Below are positions 17,194 through 27,100 of a stretch of DNA of 64,000 bases, piece by piece. The stretch comes from Nocardia terpenica. GTDB taxonomy: Bacteria > Actinomycetota > Actinomycetes > Mycobacteriales > Mycobacteriaceae. The stretch spans positions 124,001-188,000 of the forward strand of contig NZ_JABMCZ010000004.1 of the NCBI RefSeq assembly GCF_013186535.1, written 5' to 3'. Below the pieces are notes generated by a model. That model searched no databases and had not been told where the DNA came from. It was given only the letters and a program-made list of their open reading frames with translations. The stretch's first letter is position 1, and every line of letters begins with the position of its first letter. The position numbers and the translations under genes are program-made.

Positions 17194-17442
17194 GTGGGCG
17201 ACATGGACGACGAAGACGACGTTCCAGCGACGTTCCAGCAGGCATGGCTGGCCGACCTGGCATTCTACGATCGGTTCTTTCCCGATCGGGCCGCCGCGCT
17301 CCGCGAGGAAGGGCCGCCACCGCCGATGAAGGCGGATGGGTACTGGGGCAGGTATGCCTATTGCAAGCATCACGCGGCGACTGATCCGGAAGCGGCAGCG
17401 GAGTTCGAGAAGCTGAAATCTGAAGGGCCACCGAAGGAATGA
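17194..17442 (+). CDS. Small acidic protein of unknown function
   Basis: 82 residues from GTG 17194, three bases after the winged-helix gene. Very acidic N-terminus (GDMDDEDDVPATFQ), aromatic middle (AFYDRFFPDR) and a Tyr/His-rich segment (GYWGRYAYCKHH). No family recognised. Its stop overlaps the next start (ATGA), so the three genes are probably translated as an operon. Confidence 0.6.
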   Translation: MGDMDDEDDVPATFQQAWLADLAFYDRFFPDRAAALREEGPPPPMKADGYWGRYAYCKHHAATDPEAAAEFEKLKSEGPPKE

Positions 17443-17597
17443 GCGACTGGGGCGCGCTCGGACTGCTGTTGCTGGCATCGCTGGCGGTGTCGGTCGTTGT
17501 GTACCTGGTGGTTGTGCTGTGGCCACAGCGGCTACCGAAAGACTGCTCCGTACAAGAGATTCGGCGGCGTATCGAAGAGGAGGACACCGGTGAGTAA
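17439..17597 (+). CDS. 52-residue single-span membrane protein
   Basis: ATG 17439 overlaps the preceding TGA. One strongly hydrophobic span (LGLLLLASLAVSVVVYLVVV, about residues 7-26) is followed by a charged tail rich in Arg and Glu (QEIRRRIEEEDTGE). A further GTG at 17590 opens a frame starting SKPSAFCGLAVVDDQNW that runs into the antisense of the reductase gene and may be a truncated fourth gene. Function unknown; context suggests a mobile-element or signalling micro-operon. Confidence 0.55.
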   Translation: MSDWGALGLLLLASLAVSVVVYLVVVLWPQRLPKDCSVQEIRRRIEEEDTGE

Positions 17598-17736
17598 GCC
17601 GTCCGCGTTCTGTGGGCTGGCAGTGGTAGATGACCAGAATTGGCGAAATTACATGCGGTACAGCATTTCTTGCCTCGGGTTCATCTGTCCTGTTGCGCCC
17701 GCCGGGCCGGTGGGATCACCGGCCCGGCGCGCGGAA

Positions 17737-19773
17737 TTACCAGTGCAAACCCGGGATTCGGTTGGCGATGCGGGCGGCGGGGGTGGGGAGGCCCATGAGG
17801 GGCTGGACTACCGGGGCCAGGGCGAGGAGGGGGCTGCGATTCTTCGTGGGCTCCGGCGTTGCTCGGTCGTCGGATGTTGGAGTGGGTTTCGGCTCGGTGG
17901 TTTGGGCCGCTGGGGATTCGCCGAACATGTGGAAGCCCTGGGCGAGGATGGATTTCTTTACCGAGGGCATGAGGGTGTCGACGAATTGGGCGAAGGTGCC
18001 GATGGGGGTGTCTATGCGGGTGGGGCGTTCTTCCAGGGCGCGCAGGACGATGTCGGCGGCCTGGGCGGGGGTGTGGACGGGGATGGAGCGGTACAGGTCG
18101 GTGGGGGCGATCATGGGGGTGCGGACCAGGGGCATCCGGACCGAGGTGAAGGTGATTCCCGCGTCGGCGTTTTCGACCGCCGCGATTTCGCTGAAGGTGT
18201 CCAGCGCCGACTTGCTCGCCACGTAGGCCGCGAAGCGGGGCACCTTGGTCTGCACCGCGATCGAGGAGATGTTCACGAAGTGCCCGAACCGGCGCTCGCG
18301 CATGGACGGCAGCAGCGCCAGGATCATCCGCACCGCGCCGAAGTAGTTGACCGCCATGGTCCGCTCGAAATCGTGCATGCGGTCGGTGGAATTGAGCACC
18401 GAGCGGCGGATCGAGCGGCCCGCGTTGTTGACCACGTAGTCGACGTGCCGATGGTCGGCCAGCACCTGCTTGACCAGCACCTCGACCGCCTTCTCGTCGG
18501 TGATGTCGCACGAGTACGCCTGTGCCGCACCGCCTTCGGCGCGCACCGCGGCGGCCGCGGCCTCCAACTCCTCGACATTGCGGGCGACCATCAGCACCGT
18601 GGCCCCGCGCCGGGCGACCGCGTGCGCGGTGGCCAGCCCGATACCGGAGGACGCGCCCGTGATCAGCACGATGCGGCCCCGCAGCCGGTCGCCGCTCTCG
18701 TCGCGGCGCGCCCGGTCCGGGTCCAGATGCGCGCGCCAGTACCGCCACAGCGTCTCGGCGTAGGCGTGGAACGGCGGCACCGTGATGTCGCTGCCGCGCA
18801 GCTGGGCGCGGGTGGAATCGGAGACGAACTCCGACTCGAACGCCACGTGCGGCGCCACCTCCGCCGGAATTCCCAGCTGCTGCAACAGGAAATCGCGCAC
18901 GACCGGCACGCCGGGCAGCCGGCCCAGGGCGTGCAGGGCGCCGTGGCTGCCCGGCACCGGCCCCAGCCCGGCGGGCGCCCCGGCGGCGCGGGCGAGCGCG
19001 CCGTAGATGTCGCTGAACGGCTGCGGCCGCGGATTGACCAGGTGGAAGGTGCGCTTGTCGAGCCCGGGGCGGCCGATCAGCTCGACCATCGCGGCGGCCA
19101 CGTAGTCGACCGGGACGATATTGGTGGCGCCCAGATCCGGCAGCGGCAGCGGCAGTTCCGCGGGCAGCGCCGCCAGGCGCGCGATCGCGGGGAAGAAGTA
19201 GTACGGCCCGTCGATCTTGTCCATCTCGCCGGTGCGGGAATCGCCGACGATGATCGCGGGCCGATACACCCGCCAGCGCAGGTCCTTCGCCTCGCGCACC
19301 AGCTTCTCCGCGGCGAACTTGGTGCGATGGTACGGCGAGGTGAGATTCTGGCCGAGGTCGAAATCGTCCTCGAAGAACTGTCCTTTGTGGTCGCCCGCGA
19401 CGGCCACCGACGAGACGTGGTGCAGCATGGCGCCCAGGTCGACGGCCAGGCCGATCACCGCGCGGGTGCCGCCGACATTGGCGGCGTAGGCCGTTTCCTC
19501 GTCGGCGGTCATGTCGTAGACCGCGCCCAGGTGCACGACGTGCTCGGCGTGCGGCGGATCGTCGTGCAGCCCAAGGTTTTCCGCGGCCAGATCGCCGATC
19601 AGCGGGAACACCCGGTCCTCGGCGCCCCAGCGCGCGGCGAGCTCGGCCAGCTTGGCCGCCGACGCCTCGCGCACCAGCACGTGCACCACCGCATCCCGGT
19701 CGCGGGCCAAGAGCCCCTCGACCACACGCCGGCCCAGAAAACCGGTACCACCCGTCACGATGTACGCGACCAT
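17737..19773 (-). CDS. Two-domain SDR fatty-acyl reductase (AcrA1-like)
   Basis: 678 residues from ATG 19773, with AGGAGGGG just upstream. The N-terminal half is an extended SDR of the male-sterility/fatty-acyl-reductase type: TGGTGFLGRRV Rossmann motif, YHRTKFAAEK active site (Tyr, Lys). The C-terminal half is a classical SDR: LITGASSGIGLATA, NNAGRS and YVASKSALDTF active site. Fusion of the two is the layout of mycobacterial AcrA1 (Rv3391), which reduces long acyl-CoA. With WS/DGAT nearby it could feed wax-ester or mycolate-related lipid synthesis. Pro-rich C-terminal tail. Confidence 0.88.
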   Translation of the reverse strand: MVAYIVTGGTGFLGRRVVEGLLARDRDAVVHVLVREASAAKLAELAARWGAEDRVFPLIGDLAAENLGLHDDPPHAEHVVHLGAVYDMTADEETAYAANVGGTRAVIGLAVDLGAMLHHVSSVAVAGDHKGQFFEDDFDLGQNLTSPYHRTKFAAEKLVREAKDLRWRVYRPAIIVGDSRTGEMDKIDGPYYFFPAIARLAALPAELPLPLPDLGATNIVPVDYVAAAMVELIGRPGLDKRTFHLVNPRPQPFSDIYGALARAAGAPAGLGPVPGSHGALHALGRLPGVPVVRDFLLQQLGIPAEVAPHVAFESEFVSDSTRAQLRGSDITVPPFHAYAETLWRYWRAHLDPDRARRDESGDRLRGRIVLITGASSGIGLATAHAVARRGATVLMVARNVEELEAAAAAVRAEGGAAQAYSCDITDEKAVEVLVKQVLADHRHVDYVVNNAGRSIRRSVLNSTDRMHDFERTMAVNYFGAVRMILALLPSMRERRFGHFVNISSIAVQTKVPRFAAYVASKSALDTFSEIAAVENADAGITFTSVRMPLVRTPMIAPTDLYRSIPVHTPAQAADIVLRALEERPTRIDTPIGTFAQFVDTLMPSVKKSILAQGFHMFGESPAAQTTEPKPTPTSDDRATPEPTKNRSPLLALAPVVQPLMGLPTPAARIANRIPGLHW

Positions 19774-19806
19774 CGCCCCTCCTGCATCTCGAACCCGTTG
19801 TCGCAC

Positions 19807-20112
19807 AACACAACCCGCCTATGGGCGAGCTGGCTCGTCCGACATGCGTCGGTGGATGCGGACGTGATGGAATCGGCCCCTTAACAGAAGTCGGGCCGAG
19901 GTAGGAACACCTTCGTGCCTAACTGGTGAGTAACTTTAGCGGCGCGTCGGTTGTGCGCGCAACCAATCGGCGCTCCCCGCGGTGTGGGACGTGTCACCAC
20001 CTGGGAGCGCCGATCGGTATGTGTAACAAAGGGTTTGATGTAATCCGTAAAGGTAGCCGGTAACCCGTGGGCAACCAGCCGAGTGCGTCGCCGGAACGAC
20101 GGATGTCGCCGG
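19807..20112. other. Intergenic region with strong hairpin
   Basis: No gene supported. It separates the heme oxygenase stop from the reductase start, both on the minus strand, and contains the 12-bp stem listed separately plus a smaller near-palindrome GGTTGTGCGCGCAACC at about 19949. Confidence 0.5.
19966..20014 (-). terminator. Long-stem hairpin 3' of heme oxygenase
   Basis: ATCGGCGCTCCC at 19966-19977 pairs perfectly over 12 bp with GGGAGCGCCGAT at 20003-20014; the loop contains a further GGTG/CACC pairing. It lies about 100 bp past the stop of the heme oxygenase gene. No T-tract follows, so termination is an inference. Confidence 0.4.
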
Positions 20113-20790
20113 TCAGCCCCGGCGGCGAATCGGGAACTCCGCGGCCAACTCTCGGAACATCGCGGTGTTGAAGGCGAAGGCGCGCTGGCACTCGCCGAGC
20201 ACGCGCTGCTTCTCCAGATCGTCGACCGCGAGCCGGTCCAGCAGTTCGCGGTATTCGCGTTTGAACGCCGCCGGATTCGGGATCTGGTCGAAGACGTAGA
20301 AGCGGACGCCGTCGCCGCGCTTGGGCAGCTGCCACAGCTTCTCGGCGGTGCCGCGGATGACCTGACCGCCCGACAGGTCGCCGAGATAGCGGGTGTAGTG
20401 GTGGGCGACGTATCCGGCGGGCCACTGCCGGGCGCACTCCTCGATGCGGGCGGCGTAGGCGGCGGTCGACGGCAGCGCCTGCACTCCGGCGCGCCAGTCC
20501 GCGCCGCCGAGGTGGGCGAGGTCGTCCTCGAGGTGGGCCAGCCGGGCGAGTTCCGGGCGGACGAACGGCCCCGCGACCGGATCGTCGGCCAGTGTGTCCC
20601 AGTGCGTCTCGAGCGCTCGGTACACATGCCAGAGCTGACCGGTGTATCGATAGAAGGCGTCCACGCCCAGGATTCCGCCCAGCATGTCGCTCATGAACGT
20701 GGAGTTCTCCGCGTCCGCGTGCTGCCGCTCGGTAGCGGTGCGGATCTGCGCCGAGAACGGCACGGTCGTCGGCGGGGCGGTGTCCGGCAT
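20113..20790 (-). CDS. Biliverdin-producing heme oxygenase
   Basis: 225 residues, ATG 20790 with AAGGAAG upstream. Canonical heme oxygenase: proximal His24 in ERQHADAENS, the distal-helix glycines in YLGDLSGGQVI (about 134-144), and the C-terminal LGECQRAFAFNTAMFREL. It opens heme to biliverdin, CO and ferrous iron, usually as part of iron acquisition. It is divergent from the NRPS gene with 382 bp between starts. Confidence 0.95.
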   Translation of the reverse strand: MPDTAPPTTVPFSAQIRTATERQHADAENSTFMSDMLGGILGVDAFYRYTGQLWHVYRALETHWDTLADDPVAGPFVRPELARLAHLEDDLAHLGGADWRAGVQALPSTAAYAARIEECARQWPAGYVAHHYTRYLGDLSGGQVIRGTAEKLWQLPKRGDGVRFYVFDQIPNPAAFKREYRELLDRLAVDDLEKQRVLGECQRAFAFNTAMFRELAAEFPIRRRG

Positions 20791-21172
20791 GTGAAGGCTT
20801 CCTTGCTGCGGCTCGAGGTGTGACTTTGGGTTACCTAACTTCGTCTTCGACGATACCGGCCGCGGTGATCGCCGGAATCAAACTTTCGGACGACCCGGGC
20901 TCCACCGTCGGGCGCGCGCCCGTGAGAATGATCACCGGACATTCGTTCCCAGCTCATTCGCAGGATAAGGTGCGGGGCCGCTCAGGATGTGCCGCTGTGC
21001 TGGAGATGTCTGCGTCGTCGGCGGGTCGGCGGGGTGGGAGCGCGCCGCGGTGTCGGGGCGATCGCCAGCCCCCTCGACCGCCGCGTCGGCGCGGGCGGCT
21101 AACCAGTCGTGGCCGTTCGCCGATGTGCTCGGTGTCGGCCAGGAACCAGACCCTTGCCGGGAGAGGATGTTG
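20791..21172. promoter_or_regulatory. Divergent promoter region of heme oxygenase and NRPS
   Basis: Non-coding, with no credible ORF. A TTAGGTAACCC sequence (minus strand, 20828-20838) resembles the left half of an IdeR/DtxR iron box, but by eye only about 12 of 19 positions fit the full consensus. Iron control is plausible for heme oxygenase, yet unproven. Confidence 0.35.
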
Positions 21173-24100
21173 ATGACCGCCGTGACCAGTTCATCCGGAT
21201 CGGGCCGCGCGCGCTCGCGCCCCACGCGCGTGCGGCGCGGTCCGGCGGTCACCACGCTGCCGCTGCTGCTGGCGGCAGCGGTCGAGATCGCGCCCGACGC
21301 GGTGGCGGTGACCGACGGCACGCGGGCGCTCACCTACCGGGAGCTCGACGCCTGGTCCTCGCGGGCGGCGCGGCTGCTGATCGCGCGCGGGGTGGGCCCG
21401 GAGGATCTGGTCGCGATCGGGATCCCGCGCTCGGTGTGGTCGGTGGCGGCGGTGTGGTCGGTGGCGAAGACCGGCGCCGGGTTCGTGCCGGTCGACCCGA
21501 CCTATCCGGCCGAGCGCATCGCCCACATGATCTCGGATTCCGGTGCGGCGGTGGGGCTTTCGGTGCGCTCGAGCGCGCAGGAGCTGCCCGGCGCGGACTG
21601 GCTGATCCTCGATGATCCCGAATTCGACCGGGAGCTGGCGCGATTCGTGGCCGAGCCGGTCACCAACGCCGACCGGGTGCGGCCGCTGGCCGGGGCGCAT
21701 CCGGCGTACGTCATCTATACCTCCGGCTCGACCGGGGTGCCCAAGGGCGTGACGGTCACCCACGCGGGGCTGGCGAATCTCGCCGCCGAGCAACGGGATC
21801 GGTACGCGGTGACGCCGCGGTCGCGCACGCTGCATTTCGCCTCGCCCAGCTTCGACGCGTCGATGCTGGAGCTGCTGCTGGCGGTCGGCGCGGGCGCCAC
21901 CATGGTGATCGCCCCGGCCGAGCTGTACGGCGGGCCGGAGCTGGCGGAGCTGCTGCGGCGCGAGCGGGTGACGCACGCGTTCGTGACACCGGCGGCGCTG
22001 GCCTCGGTCGATCCGGGCGGGCTGGACGCGCTGCGCGTGGTGGTGGTCGGCGGGGAGGCGTGCCCGCCGGACCTGGTGCGGCGCTGGGCGATCGAGATCC
22101 CCGGTGGCCGCAGGCGGTTCCACAACGCGTACGGCCCGACCGAGACCACGATCGTGACCACCATCGGCGACGCGCTGGCGCCGGGCGATCCGATCACCAT
22201 CGGCCGCGCCATCCGCGGCGCCACCGCGCGCGTGCTGGACGAGCGGCTGGCGGCCGCGCCGGAAGGCGTTGCGGGCGAGCTGTATCTGGCCGGGCCGGGC
22301 GTGGCGCGCGGCTATCATCGGCGGCCGGGCCTGACCGCGGCCCGGTTCGTCGCCGATCCGTCCGGTCCGCCCGGCAGCCGGATGTACCGGTCCGGCGACG
22401 TCACCCGCACCGCGCCCGACGGGTCGGTGGAGTATATGGGGCGCAACGATTTCCAGGTGAAGATCCGTGGTTTCCGGATCGAGCTGGGGGAGATCGACGC
22501 CGCGCTGGCCGCGCACCCGCAGCTGGACTATGCGGTCACCGTCGGCCGCGAGACACCCTCGGGCGCAACGGTGCTCGTGTCCTATGTGGTGGCCGGGCCG
22601 GGCGCGCACCCGGATTCGCGGCAGCTGCGCGAATTCGTGGCCAGCGCCCTACCCGCGCATATGGTTCCGGCGACGATGATGGTGCTGGACACGCTGCCGC
22701 TCACGCCGGCCGGCAAGCTCGATCGGGCGGCGCTGCCGGCGCCGCCGCTCACCACGACCGAATACCGTGCGCCCGGCACGGAATCCGAGCGGGTGGTGGC
22801 CACCGCGCTGGCCGAGGTGCTCGGGCTGGACCCGGACAAACAGGCGGTCGGGCTGGACGACGACTTCTTCGCGCTGGGCGGCAATTCGCTGCTGGCGGTG
22901 CGGGCGGCGGCGCGCATCGGGGCCGAGCTCGGCGTGCGGGTCACGCCCCGGGTGTTCTTCACCGCGGCGACGGTGGCCGAGCTGGCGGCTGCGATCGGGG
23001 AGCTCGCGGCCGATCGGCGGCCCCCGCTGGTGCGGCGCGACCGCCCGGACCCGATGCCGCTGTCGCTCGCCCAGCAGCGGCTGTGGCTGACCAACCGCTT
23101 CGATCCGGCCTCCCCGGCCTACAACATTCCGTTCGCGCTGCGGCTGACCGGCGCGCTGGACCCGACGGTGCTGCGGGCGGCGCTGCGCGATGTGATCGAC
23201 CGGCACGAGCCGCTGCGCACGATCTATCCGGAGGTGGACGGGCAGCCGGTGCAGCGGGTGCTGACCGCCGCCGAGGCGACCCCGGACCTGACGCCGGAAC
23301 CGCTGGCGGCCACCGATATTCGGTCGCGCCTGCTGGCGGGCGCGGCGGCCGGTTTCGACCTGCGCACCGATGTTCCGTTGCGCGCCAGGCTGTTCCGGGT
23401 CGATGCCGGGGAGTACGTGCTGGCCGTGGTCGCGCACCACATCGCCTGCGACGGCACCTCGCTGGCGCCGCTGGCCCGCGATGTGGTGACCGCCTATCAC
23501 GCCCGCAGCACCGCCACGCCCCCGGTCTGGTCGCCGCTCGCGGTGGACTACGCCGATTACGTGCTGTGGCAACGGGATCTGCTCGGCGACGAGTCCGACG
23601 ACACCTCGCTCGCCGCCACGCAGGCCCGCTACTGGCGCAGGACACTGGCCGGAACCCCGGAACTGCTGCCGCTGCCGACCGACCGTCCCCGCCCCGCGCG
23701 GCCCTCCGGCCGCGGCGCGACCGCCGAATTCCGGATCGGCAGGGATGTGGTGTCCGGGCTGCGGCGCACTGCCGACGCACACAGCGCCTCGCTGTTCATG
23801 GTCGCGCACGCCGCGCTGGCGGTGCTGCTGGCCCGGCTGTCGGGCACCGGCGACATCAGCGTCGGCACCCAGATCTCCGGCCGCGGCGAGCCCGCCCTCG
23901 ACGATCTGGTGGGCATGTTCGGCAACACCCTGGTGCTGCGCACGGAAGTGGCGGGGGCACAACAGTTCTCGGAGCTGCTGGACGTCGTGCGCGATACCGA
24001 CCTGGCCGCCTTCGAGCACGCCGACCTCGGCATCGACCGGGTGGTGGAGCTGCTGCGGCCCGGCCACACCCTGGCCTACTCGCCGCTGTTCCAGGTGCTG

Positions 24101-27100
24101 CTCATGCTGCAGAACTTCGAGCAGCCGCGCGTCGAGCTGCCGGGCCTGACCGTCGAGCAGGTGGGCCTGGACCTCACCGTCGCGAAGCTGGACCTGACGG
24201 TCACCCTCACCGAATACGCCGACGGCTCGGTGGCGGGCGCGATCGATTACGCCACCGACCTTTTCGACCACGACACCGTAGCGGCGTTCGCGCGGCGGTT
24301 CGCGGCGATCCTGACGCAGGTGAGCCAGGACGAGAAGATCGCCGTCGGCGACATCGCGCTGCTGTCGGCCGACGAGCGGGTGCTGCTGGCCTCGGTGGGT
24401 GCGCCGCAGCCGACGCCCGGCACCCTGCCGGAGGCGTTCCACGCGCAGGCCGCCCGCACCCCGGACGCCCCGGCGGTGGTGTTCGAGGACCGCACCCGGA
24501 CCTACGCGGAGTTCTCGGCCGGGGTGAATCGCCTTGCCCGGCAGCTCGTCTCGATGGGCGTCGGACCGGAGGTCCGGGTGGCCGTGGCCATGCGGCGTTC
24601 CGCGGATCTGCTGACGGCGATCTACGCGGTGCTGGCCGCGGGCGGCGCGTACGTGCCGATCGATCCGGATCATCCGGCCGACCGCATCCGTTACATTCTC
24701 GACACCACCCGGCCCGCTTGCGTTCTCACGTCCGGGGAGGACCTGGATCTCGGATCGGCGATCGAGGCGCCGCGGTATCGCATCGATCGGCTCGCGCTGT
24801 CGCACCTGTCGAGCGAGCCGATCACCGACGCGGATCGCCGTGCGCCCCTGCGGGATTCGAATGCCGCCTATGTGCTGTTCACCTCGGGTTCCACCGGCCG
24901 ACCCAAGGGCGTGGTGATCACCCACCGCTCGGTGGTGAACCAGATGTGGTGGATGCGTGAGCAATACGACCTCGGCCCCGGCGACGCGGTCCTGCACAAG
25001 ACGCCGGTCACCTTCGACGCCTCGGTGTGGGAGTTGTTCCTGCCGTTGCAGATCGGCGCGCGGGTGGTCATCGCCCGGCACGACGGTCACCTCGACCCGG
25101 ACTATCTGGTGCGGACCGCGGCCCGGCACCGGGTGGCGATCCTCGAGTTCGTGCCGTCGATGCTGGAGCTGCTGCTCGGCGACGACACCGCGGACCTGCC
25201 GGACACCCTGCGCTACTTCTCGATCGGCGGCGAGGAACTGCCCGCGAGCCTGCTGGCGCGGGTGCGGCAGCGGCATCCGGCCGTCGTCGACAACACCTAC
25301 GGTCCGACCGAGGCGACCGTCACCTCCACCGTGCAGCGCTGCGACGGCGCGGTCGGCGACCGGGTGCCGATCGGGCGGCCGATCCGCAATACCGGTGCGT
25401 ACGTGCTGGATTCGCGCCTGCACCGGGTGCCGCCCGGGGTGGCGGGGGAGCTGTATCTGTCCGGGGTGCAGCTGGCCCGGGGCTACGAGGGCGCGGGCGG
25501 GCAGACGGCGGGGCGGTTCGTCGCCGATCCGTTCGGTGCGCCGGGTACCCGCATGTACCGCACCGGCGATCTGGTCCGGTTGCGCGCCGACGGTGCGCTG
25601 GAGTTCCTGGGGCGCACCGATTTTCAGGTGAAGCTGCGCGGGCTGCGGATCGAACTGGGCGAGATCGAGAGCGCGGTGGCCGCGCAGCCGTCGGTGGCGC
25701 GCACGGTGGTCGTGGTGACCCGGCCCGACCACGGCGGCGAACTGCTGGTCGCCTACGTGGTGCCCGAGGCGGGGCAGGTGATCGACACCGCCGAACTGAT
25801 CGAGCGGGTGGCCCGGCTGGTTCCGGCGTACATGGTGCCGCAGCACGTGGTCGTGCTGGATCGGCTGCCGCTCACGGCGAGCGGCAAACTCGACCGCCGG
25901 GCGCTGCCGCCGATCGCGGCCGAGGCCGTGGCAGCGCCGGAATTCCGTGCCCCGCACGGCCCGACCGAGCAGACCATCGCCGCGGTGTTCGCGGAGCTGC
26001 TGGGTGTGGCGCGAATCGGGGTGGACGACAACTTCTTCGGGCTCGGCGGCAATTCACTGATCGGCATGCGGGTGACGGCCCGGGTCAACGCCGCCCTGGG
26101 CACCGCCTTCGGGGTGCGTGACCTGTTCGAGGCCCCGACCGTGGCGCTGCTCGCCGCCCGCGCGGTGGGCGCGACCGCGCCGGACCGCCCGGCTTTGGCG
26201 GCTCGCCCACGGCCGCAACGGATTCCGCTGTCGTTCGCGCAGCGCCGGATGTGGGTGTTGAACCGGCTGGCCCCGGATTCGGCGGCCTACAATATTCCGC
26301 TCGCGGTCCGGCTCACCGGCCGCCTCGACAGCGCGGCACTGACCGCCGCGGCGGCGGATGTGCTGGCGCGCCACGAATCCCTGCGGACCCGCTATCCCGC
26401 CGACGCCGACGGGCCGTATCAGGAGATCGTTCCGGCCGCCGACGTGCACCTGTCCCTGGTGCCGGAGGAGATCGACCCGGACGGTCTGGCGGGCCGGTTG
26501 ACCGAGATCGTCGGCCGCGGTTTCGATGTGACGGCCGCGGTGCCGCTGCGGGCGGCGCTGCTGCGGACGGCCGCCGACGAGCACGTGCTGGTGCTGGTCG
26601 TCCACCACATCAATGCCGACGGCTTCTCGATGGGCCCGCTGGCCCGCGATCTGACCCTGGCCTACGCGGCGCGGGCCGCGGGCATCGCGCCGCGCTGGGA
26701 GCCGCTGCCGGTGCAGTACGCGGATTACACGCTGTGGCAACGGGATACGCTCGGCGACGAGGACGATCCCGGCAGTCTCGCGGCCCGTCAGCTCGGCTAC
26801 TGGACCGAGACCCTGGCCGGAATTCCCGAGCAGCTGGCGCTGCCCTGGGATCGTCCCCGGCCCGCGGTGGCGTCCCAGCGCGGCGCGGTGCACCGCTTCG
26901 CGCTGCCCGCCGAGGTGCATCGCGGCATCGGCGCGCTGGCGGCGCGGCGGCGGTCCACGGTGTTCGGTGTCGTGCACACCGCCTTCGCGGTGCTGCTGGC
27001 GCGGCTGTCCGGCGGCACGGACATCGTGATCGGCACCCCGATCGCGGGGCGGGGCGCGGCCGAACTGGACGGGCTCGTCGGCATGTTCGTCAATACCCTG

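Noticed and set aside
17497..19884. 795-codon plus-strand open frame
   Set aside because: It is antisense to the well-supported two-domain reductase; composition (Gly/Arg/Gln/His) is that of a GC3 shadow. Only its first 30 or so codons might be a real truncated gene.
20828..20846. IdeR/DtxR iron box in the heme oxygenase-NRPS promoter region
   Set aside because: Only one half resembles the consensus; by eye about 12 of 19 positions match, too few to claim. Mentioned only as low-confidence within the intergenic entry.
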